Origin: Akkermansia muciniphila | GTDB lineage: Bacteria > Verrucomicrobiota > Verrucomicrobiia > Verrucomicrobiales > V1-33 | DNA length: 42,679 bases | NCBI GenBank assembly: GCA_945900785.1 | Contig: CAMDJM010000041.1 | Coordinates: forward strand, 1-42,679 | Direction of reading: 5' to 3' | Part shown: positions 1 to 10,757 of the stretch, piece by piece | How the letters are laid out: each line of letters opens with the position of its first letter | Numbering within the stretch: the stretch's first letter is position 1 | Translations under genes and position numbers: made by a program | The notes under the pieces: model-generated | What the model was told of the DNA's origin: nothing | What the model saw: the letters and a program-made list of their open reading frames with translations, nothing else | The model's database searches: none

Positions 1-484
1 CCGGCTGGCCGCTGCCGGCGACGGCTTCCGCTGCGTTCAGCAGAAGATCGCCCAGCAATTCCTTGAAGCGGCCGCTATCAATCAGGACCGGCGGCACGTC
101 CGGCGAGATGTTGATCTGGACCGGGACGTTGAATTTGGTGAAGGGAGCACGCAGAGTGCCGTCCATCACAGGAAGGTAGTCCTTCAATTGGACGGATTGC
201 GGGGTGATTCTGACACATCCTCCGGCCGCGAGGATGCGCTCCGCGAGACCGGCGGCCCCTTGGGCGGCGTCCTTCATGTGCTCCAGATTTTCCTTGGTGG
301 TCTCATCAAGGTCATCCCCCATCAGGATCAGGCTGGAAAACCCCTGGATGACGGCGAGGAAGTTGTTCTGCTTGTGCACGAGGCCGCGGATCAGGCTGTT
401 GAAAAAATCGCCGACTGGCGTGCCCTGAATCACCGGGGGCTGCGCCATGATGTAACCGTGGGGGGTCAACTCGCTTGTTTGCAT
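1..484 (-). CDS. Sensor histidine kinase, 3' end cut by window edge
   Basis: This leftward reading frame starts at an ATG at 482-484 and is still open at base 1, so only the first 161 residues are visible. A helix with the core LVHKQNNFLAVIQGF at about residues 35-49 resembles the phospho-acceptor region of histidine kinases (family pattern H-x-x-N-N), with His37 as candidate acceptor. ELLGDLLLNAAEAV at about residues 143-156 fits the N-box of the ATPase domain. No transmembrane or PAS-type sensor segment precedes the His helix, so the protein is probably cytoplasmic or relies on a separate sensor. A second in-frame ATG at 446-448 is a possible alternative start. No strong Shine-Dalgarno sequence is seen. 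The rest of the ATPase domain lies outside the window. The kinase call is fairly safe; the stimulus is unknown. Confidence 0.7.
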   Translation of the reverse strand, partial: MQTSELTPHGYIMAQPPVIQGTPVGDFFNSLIRGLVHKQNNFLAVIQGFSSLILMGDDLDETTKENLEHMKDAAQGAAGLAERILAAGGCVRITPQSVQLKDYLPVMDGTLRAPFTKFNVPVQINISPDVPPVLIDSGRFKELLGDLLLNAAEAVAGSGQP

Positions 485-591
485 GATAATTTGGAAAGAT
501 GGGGGTCTTCCATAAAAACCGCATTTATCAGGAAAAGTAAAGTGAAATTATCAACTGTTCTTAGGAATAGTAGCAGGAAAATTTTAAAACT

Positions 592-619
592 TTGACAAAT
601 GTGAAAAACATTTTATAAT
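592..619 (+). promoter_or_regulatory. Consensus sigma-70 type promoter
   Basis: A perfect -35 box TTGACA at 592-597 and a perfect -10 box TATAAT at 614-619 are separated by 16 bases in an AT-rich stretch. Transcription would start near 626, about 20 bases before the ATG of the beta-barrel gene at 647. Such a close match suggests strong constitutive expression. Confidence 0.8.
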
Positions 620-646
620 TCCGAAAGTTCAACTCATCCAAATCTT

Positions 647-1264
647 ATGCGTGCTTGCTCTCTGCTTCGTTTGCTTTCCCTTTCAATAGCCATAGGCTTG
701 GGCACCGCCCAGGCAGAGGTGCAATTTGGTCTTGGTGCCGGTGCTTTTACGGGGAGTGACTACGATGAATCCATCGGTTACGGTCTCGAAGGTGAATTCG
801 GCTATCTGAACCAGGATGCTCCAGTGAATCTCTTTTTGGGGGTGCGCGGAAACTATGTCGACGGTCTGCAACGTGCTGGCTCCTTCCTCGATTCAGACGA
901 GGATTCTGATCTGGATCTTTTTGAAGGAACCGTGGTGGCACGCCTGCTCGTGCCGCTGGGCACTGACATGATCAAAGTCTATGGCGAGGGTTCCGTGGGC
1001 TCGGCCAACCTCACGGTTTCCGGAAAATCCGGAGTGAAGGGCAATGTGGGCGGTCAGGATTTTTCCATCAATAGCCATTTTGACGAGCGGGACTGGGTGC
1101 TGGCCTGGGGTCTCGGGGCAGGGGTGCAGTTCGACTTCACCCGCACCTTTGGCCTGCGGGTCGGCTACAATTTTCACAGCTTTGGCGATTCTGACGTATT
1201 GGGATTGAAGTTGGATCCCGGGGCCATGCATGGTTTCACCTCCTCACTGATCTTCAAATTCTGA
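647..1264 (+). CDS. Outer-membrane beta-barrel protein
   Basis: The product has 205 residues. It opens with a signal peptide (MRACSLL, then a hydrophobic core ending in GTAQA, cleavage expected near residue 23). The mature part is glycine-rich with alternating hydrophobic and polar residues typical of short transmembrane strands, and it ends in phenylalanine (LIFKF), the usual C-terminal signature for BAM-assembled barrels. An acidic stretch, DSDEDSDLD, near residues 83-91 is probably an external loop. Size and pattern fit the 8-stranded OmpA-like or OmpW-like porin families, but I cannot name the exact family. Expression is likely high because of the consensus promoter directly upstream. The gene stands alone in transcription start but could read through into gluQ, which begins 11 bases after the stop. 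Confidence 0.75.
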   Translation: MRACSLLRLLSLSIAIGLGTAQAEVQFGLGAGAFTGSDYDESIGYGLEGEFGYLNQDAPVNLFLGVRGNYVDGLQRAGSFLDSDEDSDLDLFEGTVVARLLVPLGTDMIKVYGEGSVGSANLTVSGKSGVKGNVGGQDFSINSHFDERDWVLAWGLGAGVQFDFTRTFGLRVGYNFHSFGDSDVLGLKLDPGAMHGFTSSLIFKF

Positions 1265-1274
1265 TCCTGGCCCC

Positions 1275-2123
1275 GTGGCCCCTGCCACCGTCACGCGCTT
1301 CGCTCCCAGCCCGACGGGGCTGCTGCACCTCGGTCACGCTCTGGCCGCTCAGGTGGCCTGGGAATCCGCTCAGGCGGCCGGAGGGACGTTTTTGGTCAGG
1401 ATCGAAGATATTGATTTTACCCGGTGCCGTCCCGCCTTTGAGGAGGCGATTTTTGAGGATCTTGCCTGGCTGGGATTCTCCTGGCCGAGGCCGGTCTGGC
1501 GTCAGAGCGCCCGCCTGCCAATCTACGCGGCTGCGCTGCACCAGTTGGAGCAACGGGGTGTGCTTTATCCCTGCTTTTGCACCCGTCAGGAAATCGCTGC
1601 CGCTGTCACCGCCCCCCAGGGCGAAGCGGCTCCGGTATATCCGGGCACCTGCCGCCACCGCAGCAGGGAGGAGCGCACCCGCCGCATGGAGGAAGGTCAG
1701 CCGTGGGCGTGGCGGCTGGATGCCACGCTCGCCATGGCCATAACCGGTCCCCTGTCCTGGCAGGATGCGCTCGCCGGTTCCCAGCAGGCCGATCTTTCCG
1801 TGCTCGGGGACGTGGTGCTGGCCCGCAAGGATGTGGCCACGTCCTATCACCTTTCCGTCACGGTGGATGATGCTGCCCAGGGCGTCACCCTCGTCACGCG
1901 GGGAGAGGATTTGTTTGACTCCACCCACGTGCACCGGGTGCTTCAGGCGCTGCTGGGGCTGCCCGTCCCGCAGTGGCATCACCATCGGCTGATTTGTGAT
2001 GAGTCAGGAAAGCGCCTCGCCAAACGGGATGCCGCCCGCAGCTTGGCATCGCTGCGGGCTTCCGGCCTCAACCCGGCGGAAGCGCGCCAACTCCTCGGCC
2101 CCATGCCACTGGCGTTGCCATAA
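1275..2123 (+). CDS. gluQ: Glutamyl-Q tRNA(Asp) synthetase
   Basis: The 282-residue protein is a truncated glutamyl-tRNA synthetase paralogue of the YadB type, which attaches glutamate to queuosine at position 34 of tRNA(Asp). Evidence is the N-terminal TRFAPSPTG, the HIGH-type motif HLGH at residues 18-21, RIEDID, and the KMSKS-like KRLAKR near residue 248. The zinc site pattern C-x-C followed by Y-x3-C is present as CFC and YPGTC. The anticodon-binding domain of full GltX is absent, as expected at this length. The start is the GTG at 1275, since it places the family N-terminus directly before the nucleotide-binding strand. It acts in the cytoplasm and its neighbours are unrelated. Confidence 0.93.
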   Translation: MAPATVTRFAPSPTGLLHLGHALAAQVAWESAQAAGGTFLVRIEDIDFTRCRPAFEEAIFEDLAWLGFSWPRPVWRQSARLPIYAAALHQLEQRGVLYPCFCTRQEIAAAVTAPQGEAAPVYPGTCRHRSREERTRRMEEGQPWAWRLDATLAMAITGPLSWQDALAGSQQADLSVLGDVVLARKDVATSYHLSVTVDDAAQGVTLVTRGEDLFDSTHVHRVLQALLGLPVPQWHHHRLICDESGKRLAKRDAARSLASLRASGLNPAEARQLLGPMPLALP

Positions 2124-2183
2124 ATGTCATCGCCAGGTGGGAGAAACCGGCGCATCTCCCGGTATTGGAAAGAAGACCCTGTC

Positions 2184-3698
2184 ATGCCTATTCCCCCGTT
2201 TTCCCACCCTGATCCCGCCGCCCGGCCCCCACTGATCCGATGTGCCCTTCTTACCCTGCTAGCGGCCGCCTCCGCCCACGCGGATCAATCCCAGTGGGGC
2301 GAAGCGTGGACCCGCAATCCCGTTTCCCTGGCCACTGATTTGCCTGACAGTTTCGATCCGGTCACCCGGCAAAATGTGAAGTGGGTCGTGGATCTGGGCA
2401 CCCAAACCCACTCCACGCCAGTCGTCGCCGGCGGCAGGATTTTCCTGGGCACGAATAACGGAAATCCCCGCGATCCCAGGCACACCGGCGACCGGGGCGT
2501 TTTTGTCTGCCTGGATGAAAAGGATGGCAGCCTGCTCTGGCAATTGGTCGTGCCCAAGCTGGAGGACGATCAATTCCTCGACTGGCCGGACACCGGCATC
2601 GCCTCGGAAGGCACGGTGGAAGGGGATCGCGTCTACACCGTTACCAACCGCGGGGAGGTCGTCTGCCTGGATGTCCATGGCATGGCCAATGGCAATGATG
2701 GACCCTATCAGGATGAGGGCAGGCACATGGCCCTGCGGGGTCAGCCCGCCATGACTCCCGGCCCGCTGGATGCGGATATCATCTGGATGCTGGACATGCG
2801 GGAAGCCTGTAGCATCTGGTGCCACGATGGAGCCCACAGTTCCATTCTGATTCATGGCGGCCATTTATATCTGAATACCAGCACCGGTGTGGATAACACC
2901 CACCGCCTGATCCGCCGTCCGCTCGCGCCCGCCCTCATCGTGGTGGATAAAAAGACGGGCCGCTACCTCGGCCGGGAGCAGGAGAAAATCTCCCCGGATA
3001 CCTTTCACGTCGGCTGGTCCTCCCCGGCCTTTGGGAATGTGGAGGGAAAGCCCACGATCATTTACTGCGGGGGCAATGGCATCACCTATGCCTTTGATCC
3101 CCTGCCAACTGCCCCTGCCGGGCCGGAGCTGCAGATCCTGAAAAAACGGTGGTCCTATGACCTTGATCCCACCGCCCCAAAAGTGGACGTCCATCAGTTT
3201 GTGCAAAACAAACAGGAAAGCCCCAGCAACATCTACGGCATGCCAGTGCTGGCCGGCGGCAAGCTCTACGTCGCCGGAGGTGGGGATGTCTTTTGGGGTA
3301 AAACCAAGTCATGGCTCAAATGCGTGGATCCCCGTGATGGAAAGGAGGTCTGGAGCTATCCCCTCGGCAAGCACACCCTGACGACTCCGGCGGTGCATGA
3401 GGGCTTGGTCTATGCCACCGATGATGACGGGGTGGTTCATTGTGTATCCGCCGCCACCGGTGATCCCGTCTGGACGCATCCCATGGAAGGCAGTTTTTGG
3501 TCGTCACCCTTTATCGCCGATGGGAAAATTTATTTGGGCACCCGCAAGGGAAATTTCTCCATCCTGACAACCGGACGCACCTCAAAAACGCTCTGCAATC
3601 TCCAACTGAAATCCCCCATTTCCAGCACGGTCACCGGGGCCAATGGGGTGCTCTATCTGGCCACCATGAAGCAACTGTGGGCTTTGAAAGCGCCCTGA
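2184..3698 (+). CDS. Secreted PQQ-repeat-like beta-propeller protein
   Basis: From the ATG at 2184 the product is 504 residues. The first 33 residues form a signal peptide with a positively charged front, a hydrophobic stretch and an AHA end. I chose this start over the upstream frame opening at 2124 because it gives a normal signal peptide and has GGAAAGAAG upstream. The body contains repeated units with the pattern of PQQ-enzyme repeats and BamB-like propellers, such as VYTVTNRGEVVCLDVHG, LYVAGGGDVFW and IYLGTRKGNFSIL. No clear quinone-ligand set can be assigned, so it may bind no PQQ. Such proteins are common in Planctomycetes and Verrucomicrobia and act in the periplasm. The sulfatase gene begins 7 bases downstream, suggesting one transcript. 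Confidence 0.8.
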   Translation: MPIPPFSHPDPAARPPLIRCALLTLLAAASAHADQSQWGEAWTRNPVSLATDLPDSFDPVTRQNVKWVVDLGTQTHSTPVVAGGRIFLGTNNGNPRDPRHTGDRGVFVCLDEKDGSLLWQLVVPKLEDDQFLDWPDTGIASEGTVEGDRVYTVTNRGEVVCLDVHGMANGNDGPYQDEGRHMALRGQPAMTPGPLDADIIWMLDMREACSIWCHDGAHSSILIHGGHLYLNTSTGVDNTHRLIRRPLAPALIVVDKKTGRYLGREQEKISPDTFHVGWSSPAFGNVEGKPTIIYCGGNGITYAFDPLPTAPAGPELQILKKRWSYDLDPTAPKVDVHQFVQNKQESPSNIYGMPVLAGGKLYVAGGGDVFWGKTKSWLKCVDPRDGKEVWSYPLGKHTLTTPAVHEGLVYATDDDGVVHCVSAATGDPVWTHPMEGSFWSSPFIADGKIYLGTRKGNFSILTTGRTSKTLCNLQLKSPISSTVTGANGVLYLATMKQLWALKAP

Positions 3699-3704
3699 CC
3701 CCTT

Positions 3705-4982
3705 ATGAAACGGATCCTGCTATTGCTTCTGATCACCCTGGTCCTGCCGGGTTCTGCCCCTGCGGCCCCGCCTAATATCATTCTGATCATCTCGGATGAC
3801 CAGGGGTTTCCGGACTATGGCTTCATGGGCCACCAGACGGTCAGGACTCCTGCCCTCGACCGCATCGCCGCCCAGAGTCTGCTCTACACCCGTGGTTACA
3901 CCATGCCGGTTTGTTCCCCCTCCCTGGCCTGCCTTCTGACGGGAAAGCTGCCGCATCAGCACGGTATTACCGGCAATGATCTATCCCCGTCCGGTGAGGC
4001 CCGTAAAAAGCAGCGGGATCCTCTGGCGCAACGCCTGCTGGCCAATTCCCTGATCCTGCCCAAGGCCCTCACGGAAGCCGGATACCTCACCTATCAAACC
4101 GGAAAGCTCTGGAACGTCACCGCCACGGAGGCAGGCTTCACGGCTGGAATGACTGATACAGCCGGCCGCCACGGAGATGCCGGCCTGACTATCGGCCGGA
4201 AGGGGCTCCAGCCGATCTTGGATTTCATGGGCCATGCCGTCGCCCGGCAAAAGCCCTTTTTTGTTTGGTATGCGCCCATGATGCCCCACCTGCCGCACCG
4301 TGCCCCTGCGGAGTTGGTGGCTCATTTCCAGGGCAAAGGCCTGACTCCTGCTGCGGAGCAATATTATGCGATGATCGAATGGTTCGATCAAACCTGCGGG
4401 CAACTCGATGCCTGGCTCACCACAAATCACCTCGCGGAAAATACGGTGATCCTTTACCTCGCCGATAACGGCTGGGATGCTCAGGGTCACGAAGGAAACC
4501 GCGCCAAGCTAACGCCTTATGAGCTTGGCATCCGCACACCCATGTTCGTCCGCTGGCCCGGCAAAGTCACGCCCCGGCGCGATGGGGAGACCCTGGCTTC
4601 CATCATCGACTTTGCGCCCACTATCCTGAAAATAGCCGGGGCCAAAGCACCCCAGGATCTGCCTGGACTGGACCTTCTGAACCGCGATGCCATGGAAGCC
4701 AGAAGCTCCATCACCGTGGAATCCTACACCCATGACATCGCGGATCTCGCCCAGCCTGCCAAAAGTCTGGTCACCCGGGTCCATATTCATGGCTGGTCCA
4801 AGCTGCTCATTCCCAACGGCATCCGCCCGGACAAACCCTTTGCCTCCGCGCCAGACGCGGTGGAACTTTTTGACCTGAAAAAAGACCCGATGGAATCCAT
4901 CAACCTCGCGGCAGGCCAGCCTGACAAGGTGAAGGAGCTTCTCCTGGAAGCCGGCAGCCTGGAAAACAAAGGCACCCGCTGA
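3705..4982 (+). CDS. Secreted sulfatase with altered active-site motif
   Basis: The 425-residue protein begins with a signal peptide (MKRILLLLLI to PAA) and has the alkaline-phosphatase superfamily layout of sulfatases: metal ligands ISDDQ at residues 29-33, the active-site region CSPSLACLLTG starting at Cys70, LADNGWD near residue 249, and KLTPYELGIRTP. It should hydrolyse sulfate esters outside the cytoplasm, probably from polysaccharides. The maturation motif for formylglycine formation is normally C-x-P-x-R; here the arginine is leucine (Leu74). That may impair maturation or mark a subfamily; the other metal-site residues look intact. It is probably co-transcribed with the PQQ-repeat gene 7 bases upstream. 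The substrate cannot be predicted. Confidence 0.88.
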   Translation: MKRILLLLLITLVLPGSAPAAPPNIILIISDDQGFPDYGFMGHQTVRTPALDRIAAQSLLYTRGYTMPVCSPSLACLLTGKLPHQHGITGNDLSPSGEARKKQRDPLAQRLLANSLILPKALTEAGYLTYQTGKLWNVTATEAGFTAGMTDTAGRHGDAGLTIGRKGLQPILDFMGHAVARQKPFFVWYAPMMPHLPHRAPAELVAHFQGKGLTPAAEQYYAMIEWFDQTCGQLDAWLTTNHLAENTVILYLADNGWDAQGHEGNRAKLTPYELGIRTPMFVRWPGKVTPRRDGETLASIIDFAPTILKIAGAKAPQDLPGLDLLNRDAMEARSSITVESYTHDIADLAQPAKSLVTRVHIHGWSKLLIPNGIRPDKPFASAPDAVELFDLKKDPMESINLAAGQPDKVKELLLEAGSLENKGTR

Positions 4983-5056
4983 AGGAGGTTGCCATTGCTG
5001 AAACCGGGTTTTGGCCTTTAGCCTGAGGGAACGTCAGACCCATTTTATCAGCACGC

Positions 5057-5251
5057 ATGAGGAGCCAGAAGCAAACCAACAAAGCCCCGCGCCCTCACAA
5101 GGCCACCAGTTCCGCCCGTGGATGGTCGTCAGGCCCGCAGGGATTCATCCCCCCGCCGAAATTTCCGGTAAAACCAAAACAGGCGGCCCCCAAACCTGAA
5201 ACGGATCCTGACACGCTGCCGGTTCCCGGGCCGCACCGCCAGTCCGATTGA
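5057..5251 (+). CDS. Possible small proline- and lysine-rich protein
   Basis: This 64-residue frame starts at an ATG in the 340-base gap after the sulfatase gene. The predicted product is basic at the front and rich in proline and lysine (for example PPPKFPVKPKQAAPKPE). It has no signal peptide or membrane segment, and I recognise no family. There is no clear ribosome binding site. The composition is more regular than expected for noise, but the frame could be accidental. Apart from it I see nothing in 4983-5322. Confidence 0.25.
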   Translation: MRSQKQTNKAPRPHKATSSARGWSSGPQGFIPPPKFPVKPKQAAPKPETDPDTLPVPGPHRQSD

Positions 5252-5322
5252 AGCGACGCGGCATTTTTCGGGGAATCCCGGAATTCTGGAAATCCCAGGC
5301 TGCTTTTGGCGTGGAACCTTTC

Positions 5323-6463
5323 ATGAACCTCACTCCATGGACGCTCCTTTTCCTCACCACAGTTCTGGTCCCGGCGCAGCGTCTTCCCGTATCCCAGGTC
5401 GTCATCATGGGGCAGTTTTCCCAAGGACCTGTGGAGGTGCCGGTGGCGGTTAGCGCCAGCTCCCCCGGCACGCCCTTCGATTCCGGAAATCCAGCGGCCT
5501 GGCCGGCCGAAGCCCAGATGCGCCTTTATTTCGCCAATGGCGGAACTTCTGCTGAAATCATCCGTTTGGACCCCTTGGTTTCCCTGGCCACTTCCTTGCG
5601 GGGCCGCTTTGCTACCGCCACCTTCACCTTCAGCGGCAGCGGCCTGTTGACATTGCTAACGGATTGTGGGTTTCTCGTGATTCCGCAGTTGAGTGATCTG
5701 CCGGCGGCGGACTTCAATGCCGTCATGGAAAACCTGCGGCCTCTGGCCGCTTCCCGGCACTTTCTCCTGATCCTGGATCCTCCATCCTCCGCCACTTCTG
5801 TCAGCGCGATCACCAGCTGGGCGGCTGCTTTGCCGCAGGATCTGGACTTCGTCCAACTTACTTTTCCCCGGCTGCTGGTGGAGCGCAGTTTGCTCCTGCC
5901 AGGAAGTCCGGACGGGCCGCAGATTCCCCTGGGCGGCAGTGGAGCCGTCGCCGCTGTCACCACCCGCATGGATCAACAGCAGGGCCGTTTCCTCCAACGA
6001 CGGGACCCTCTGGGCCACCCTGCGCAGCCGCACGGAAATCCATCTTCAGGCTCTCTTCCGGGATGGTGCCCTCGTGGGCAGCACGCCTTCCCAGGCTTTT
6101 TTCGTGCGCTGTGATACCACCACCACCAGCCCCGCCGATATCGCGGCGCACCAAGTTAGGGTTCTTTATGGCCTCGCCCCGCTCCGGCCTTCCGAGTTCC
6201 TATTCAGCCAGCTCATCCTATCCACTACCGATCCCGCCCGGCCCCTGACTGAAGCCACCACAAGCGCGCTCCAGCCCAGGGCTTCGGAAATCCGGGTCTT
6301 TTTTCCTACCTTCCCGGGATTCACCCACACCATCGAACAAGCCGACTCCCCCGGTGTCCCGCTCTGGCCTGCCCTGACCACGTTTCAGGGCGACGGCTCC
6401 TGGCAAAGCCACACGCTGCCGTGCAACGCTGCTGCCCAATTTTTCCGCATCCGAACCCAGTGA
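5323..6463 (+). pseudogene. Secreted hypothetical protein split by a frameshift
   Basis: The first part starts at the ATG at 5323 and encodes a signal peptide (MNLTPWTLLFLTTVLVPA) followed by a soluble region. The reading frame must move by one base between about 5950 and 6000 to continue into the second part, which runs to the stop at 6463. Together they give about 380 residues. The second part ends in a module (TIEQADSPGVPLWPALT to FFRIRTQ) that resembles a C-terminal domain frequent in secreted Verrucomicrobiota proteins. I recognise no catalytic domain. Without repair, the first frame runs to a stop at 6114 with a nonsensical tail. The cause may be a real mutation or a base error; both halves otherwise keep clean codon use, so decay would be recent. 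Confidence 0.6.
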
Positions 6464-6528
6464 ATTCCCAGGAAGGAGGGGAAATAAGCTTGCTTGGAAT
6501 TCCCCGCCCGGCCAGGAATAGAGCCCTC

Positions 6529-7422
6529 ATGAAACCTTGGATTCTCTTTCTGTGCCTCTTTCCTTTCAGTTCCATCAAAGCCGCGGATCCGATCCGAGTG
6601 CTGGTGTGGGATGAACAGCAGCCTGAACAAAAAATGGCTTATGGCGATCAGTTCCTGGGAGGCACTATCGCAGCCCACCTCGCCACTCTGCCTGGGCTGA
6701 AGGTGAAATCCGTTAGTCCTGGTGCTCCGGAGCAGGGACTGGATGAAGCCACCCTGGATGCGACGGATGTGATTGTCTGGTGGGGCCATGTCAAAAACCT
6801 GGAGGTCACCCTCACTTCCACCGAGCGCGTGGCGCAGCGCGTCATCCAGGGAAAGTTGAGCCTCGTGGCCCTGCACTCCGCGCATTGGTCACGTCCCTTT
6901 GTCAGGCTCATGCAGGAGCGCTCCCGGGAGGATGCGCTCAAATCTATCCCCGCCGGCCAGCGCGCTGGCGCGAAACTGGAAATGACCAACGCTCAGGTCA
7001 TCGGTGTCACGCCCCCGCCCAGAGGTTCCAAATTGACTCCGTGGATGGAAAAAACCGGTGACAATACCTGGACCCTGACCCTGCCAAATTGTGTTTTTCC
7101 CGCTTTCCGTCCTGACGGAGCCCCCAGCCACGTCACCACCCTCCTGCCCGCGCATCCCCTGGCCCAAGGCCTGCCTGCCAAGTGGGATGTAGGCCGGACC
7201 GAAATGTATGACGAGCCCTTCCATGTGCCCATCCCGGACGAGGTCGTCTTTGAAGAGCGCTGGGACAAAGGCGAATACTTCCGCAGCGGCTGCGTCTGGC
7301 AGGTAGGCAAGGGCCGCGTCTTTTACTTCCGGCCCGGACACGAAACATATCCCGTTTACAAACAGGCCGAACCTCTGCGCGTAGTGGAAAACGCGGTGCG
7401 CTGGCTGAAACCAGCCCCGTAG
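6529..7422 (+). CDS. ThuA-like secreted protein
   Basis: From the ATG at 6529 the protein has 297 residues and a short signal peptide (MKPWILFLCLFPFSSIKA). I chose this start over the open frame from 6421 because of the signal peptide and an AGGAA about 11 bases upstream. The mature part matches the ThuA family, which has a glutamine-amidotransferase-like fold: IRVLVWDEQQPEQ, a DATDVIVWWGH strand-turn, VALHSAHWS, MYDEPFHVP and GKGRVFYFRPGHETYP. ThuA proteins were first linked to trehalose use, and in PVC bacteria they often accompany sugar catabolism genes. Their reaction is not firmly established. The araD gene follows 37 bases later on the same strand, which supports a carbohydrate role. 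Confidence 0.85.
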   Translation: MKPWILFLCLFPFSSIKAADPIRVLVWDEQQPEQKMAYGDQFLGGTIAAHLATLPGLKVKSVSPGAPEQGLDEATLDATDVIVWWGHVKNLEVTLTSTERVAQRVIQGKLSLVALHSAHWSRPFVRLMQERSREDALKSIPAGQRAGAKLEMTNAQVIGVTPPPRGSKLTPWMEKTGDNTWTLTLPNCVFPAFRPDGAPSHVTTLLPAHPLAQGLPAKWDVGRTEMYDEPFHVPIPDEVVFEERWDKGEYFRSGCVWQVGKGRVFYFRPGHETYPVYKQAEPLRVVENAVRWLKPAP

Positions 7423-7459
7423 GAATCCTGGCTTGAGAAAGCGCCGTGCCCTCCCCATC

Positions 7460-8182
7460 ATGAGGGATATGATCGCTTCCACGCTGCGGCAACAAGTCCT
7501 CCAAGCCAACCTCCAGCTCCCCGCCTCCGGCCTCGTTTGCCTGACCTGGGGAAATGTCAGCGGCTATGATCCTTCCTCAGGTCTCATGGCCATCAAGCCC
7601 AGCGGTGTGGATTACCATGCCCTGCGCCTGGAGGATCTCGTCATCCTGGAAGTCGCCACCGGACGTCAGGTGGAAGGCACCCTGCGGCCATCCTCGGACA
7701 CGCCCACCCACCTCGTGCTATACCGGAATTTTCCTGGCATCTCCGGGATCTGTCATACCCACAGTCCCTCGGCCACCATGTATGCGCAGGCCGGCCTCCC
7801 GCTGCCTTGTTATGGCACCACCCACGCGGATCACTTCCATGGCACCGTCCCCCTCTGCCGGGCCCTCACGCCGGAGGAAACCGCCGCCGGTTATGAAGAA
7901 AATACCGGTCACGCCATCGTGGAAACCTTTCAGCAGCTGCAACTCGATTCCATTCATACCCCTGGCGTCCTCCAACTGCATCACGCTCCCTTCACCTGGG
8001 GCACCAGTCCTGCCGATGCCTTGAATAACAGCATCGCATTGGAAATGTGCGCCCGCATGGCCCTGGGCAGCCTCCAGATCAATCCTCAACTCCAGCCGCT
8101 CCCCTCCCACATCCTGGACAAGCACCATCTCCGGAAACACGGCGCCGGTGCCTACTACGGCCAATCCACCAGCCAGCATTAG
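7460..8182 (+). CDS. araD: L-ribulose-5-phosphate 4-epimerase
   Basis: The 240-residue protein belongs to the class II aldolase/adducin fold. Sequence features closer to AraD than to fuculose-phosphate aldolase are TWGNVSGYD near the start, SSDTPTH, the zinc-binding HTHS, YGTTHADHFHG, GYEENTGHAI, and the family end ILDKHHLRKHGAGAYYGQ. The enzyme would convert L-ribulose 5-phosphate to D-xylulose 5-phosphate in the cytoplasm, feeding pentoses into the pentose phosphate pathway. The start is the ATG at 7460; a second ATG at 7469 aligns better with E. coli AraD and may be the true one. No other arabinose gene (araA, araB) is in the window. The ThuA gene lies just upstream. Confidence 0.9.
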   Translation: MRDMIASTLRQQVLQANLQLPASGLVCLTWGNVSGYDPSSGLMAIKPSGVDYHALRLEDLVILEVATGRQVEGTLRPSSDTPTHLVLYRNFPGISGICHTHSPSATMYAQAGLPLPCYGTTHADHFHGTVPLCRALTPEETAAGYEENTGHAIVETFQQLQLDSIHTPGVLQLHHAPFTWGTSPADALNNSIALEMCARMALGSLQINPQLQPLPSHILDKHHLRKHGAGAYYGQSTSQH

Positions 8183-8282
8183 TTCCCCTTTTTTCCAGCT
8201 CCTGGTGGCTCATCGGGCTCATCCTCAAAGCTCCCTTCCTCCCTTGCCAAAGTGCCCAGCCGCCCTAGGATTAATTCAACAT

Positions 8283-8384
8283 AACGCAGGGGCGCTGGAC
8301 CGAATCCGGCTGAGATCTTCCGAAATCACACGCGGAGGAACCCTTTGAACCTGATCCGGCTAATCCCGGCGAAGGGAGTCAAAG
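8283..8384 (+). promoter_or_regulatory. TPP riboswitch (THI element)
   Basis: The leader of thiC carries the conserved thi-box bases: CAGGGGCGC at the 5' side, CTGAGA at 8310-8315, and the long conserved block CCCTTTGAACCTGATC beginning at 8341, closed by CGAAGGGAG near 8370-8378. These form the pyrimidine-sensing and pyrophosphate-sensing arms of the thiamine pyrophosphate aptamer. Binding of TPP is expected to lower thiC expression. I could not identify a convincing terminator between the aptamer and the ATG, so control may act on translation. The rest of 8183-8499 shows no gene. Confidence 0.95.
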
Positions 8385-8466
8385 ACACATCAGCAGGCCA
8401 CGTCCGCCATTCCAGCGACCGTGGCCTTTCCGCGCCCAACCACAATGCGCCCCCATTAACTGATAA

Positions 8467-10500
<2,034 letters not shown>

Positions 10501-10517
10501 GACACCCATCTATCCTC

Positions 10518-10757
10518 ATGACAGCCAACCAGAACACCGACCGCGAAGCCGCTGAAGCTCAGGCATTCCGTGAGCAATGTCGGCGGCAAATGGCGCGCCC
10601 CATTGCCACCCGGATGAAGTATGGCTTTTGCCGCGTGAATCGACCGGTGCTTGATACTCCCGGCACGCGCATCTTCGCCACCACCCAAGCTTATCGGGAA
10701 TGGTGCGCCGAGAACCTCCCTGCTTACCTTGGTTTTCAGCCAGCTCCCGTGGAATGA
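10518..10757 (+). CDS. Small hypothetical protein paired with a nucleotidyltransferase
   Basis: The 79-residue product starts at the ATG at 10518, 17 bases after thiC. Its stop codon overlaps the start of the next gene in an ATGA arrangement, so the two are translationally coupled. It is charged at the front, contains several cysteines and aromatic residues later (KYGFCRVNRP, YREWCAENLP), and has no signal peptide or membrane span. I recognise no family. The position upstream of a DUF6036-like nucleotidyltransferase, with overlap, resembles a two-gene toxin-antitoxin or regulatory module, but no function can be assigned from sequence alone. Confidence 0.6.
   Translation: MTANQNTDREAAEAQAFREQCRRQMARPIATRMKYGFCRVNRPVLDTPGTRIFATTQAYREWCAENLPAYLGFQPAPVE

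Noticed and set aside
4983..5010. GAAGGAGG after the sulfatase stop as a ribosome site for a downstream gene
   Set aside because: The nearest start-like codons lead only to very short frames that stop within a few codons.
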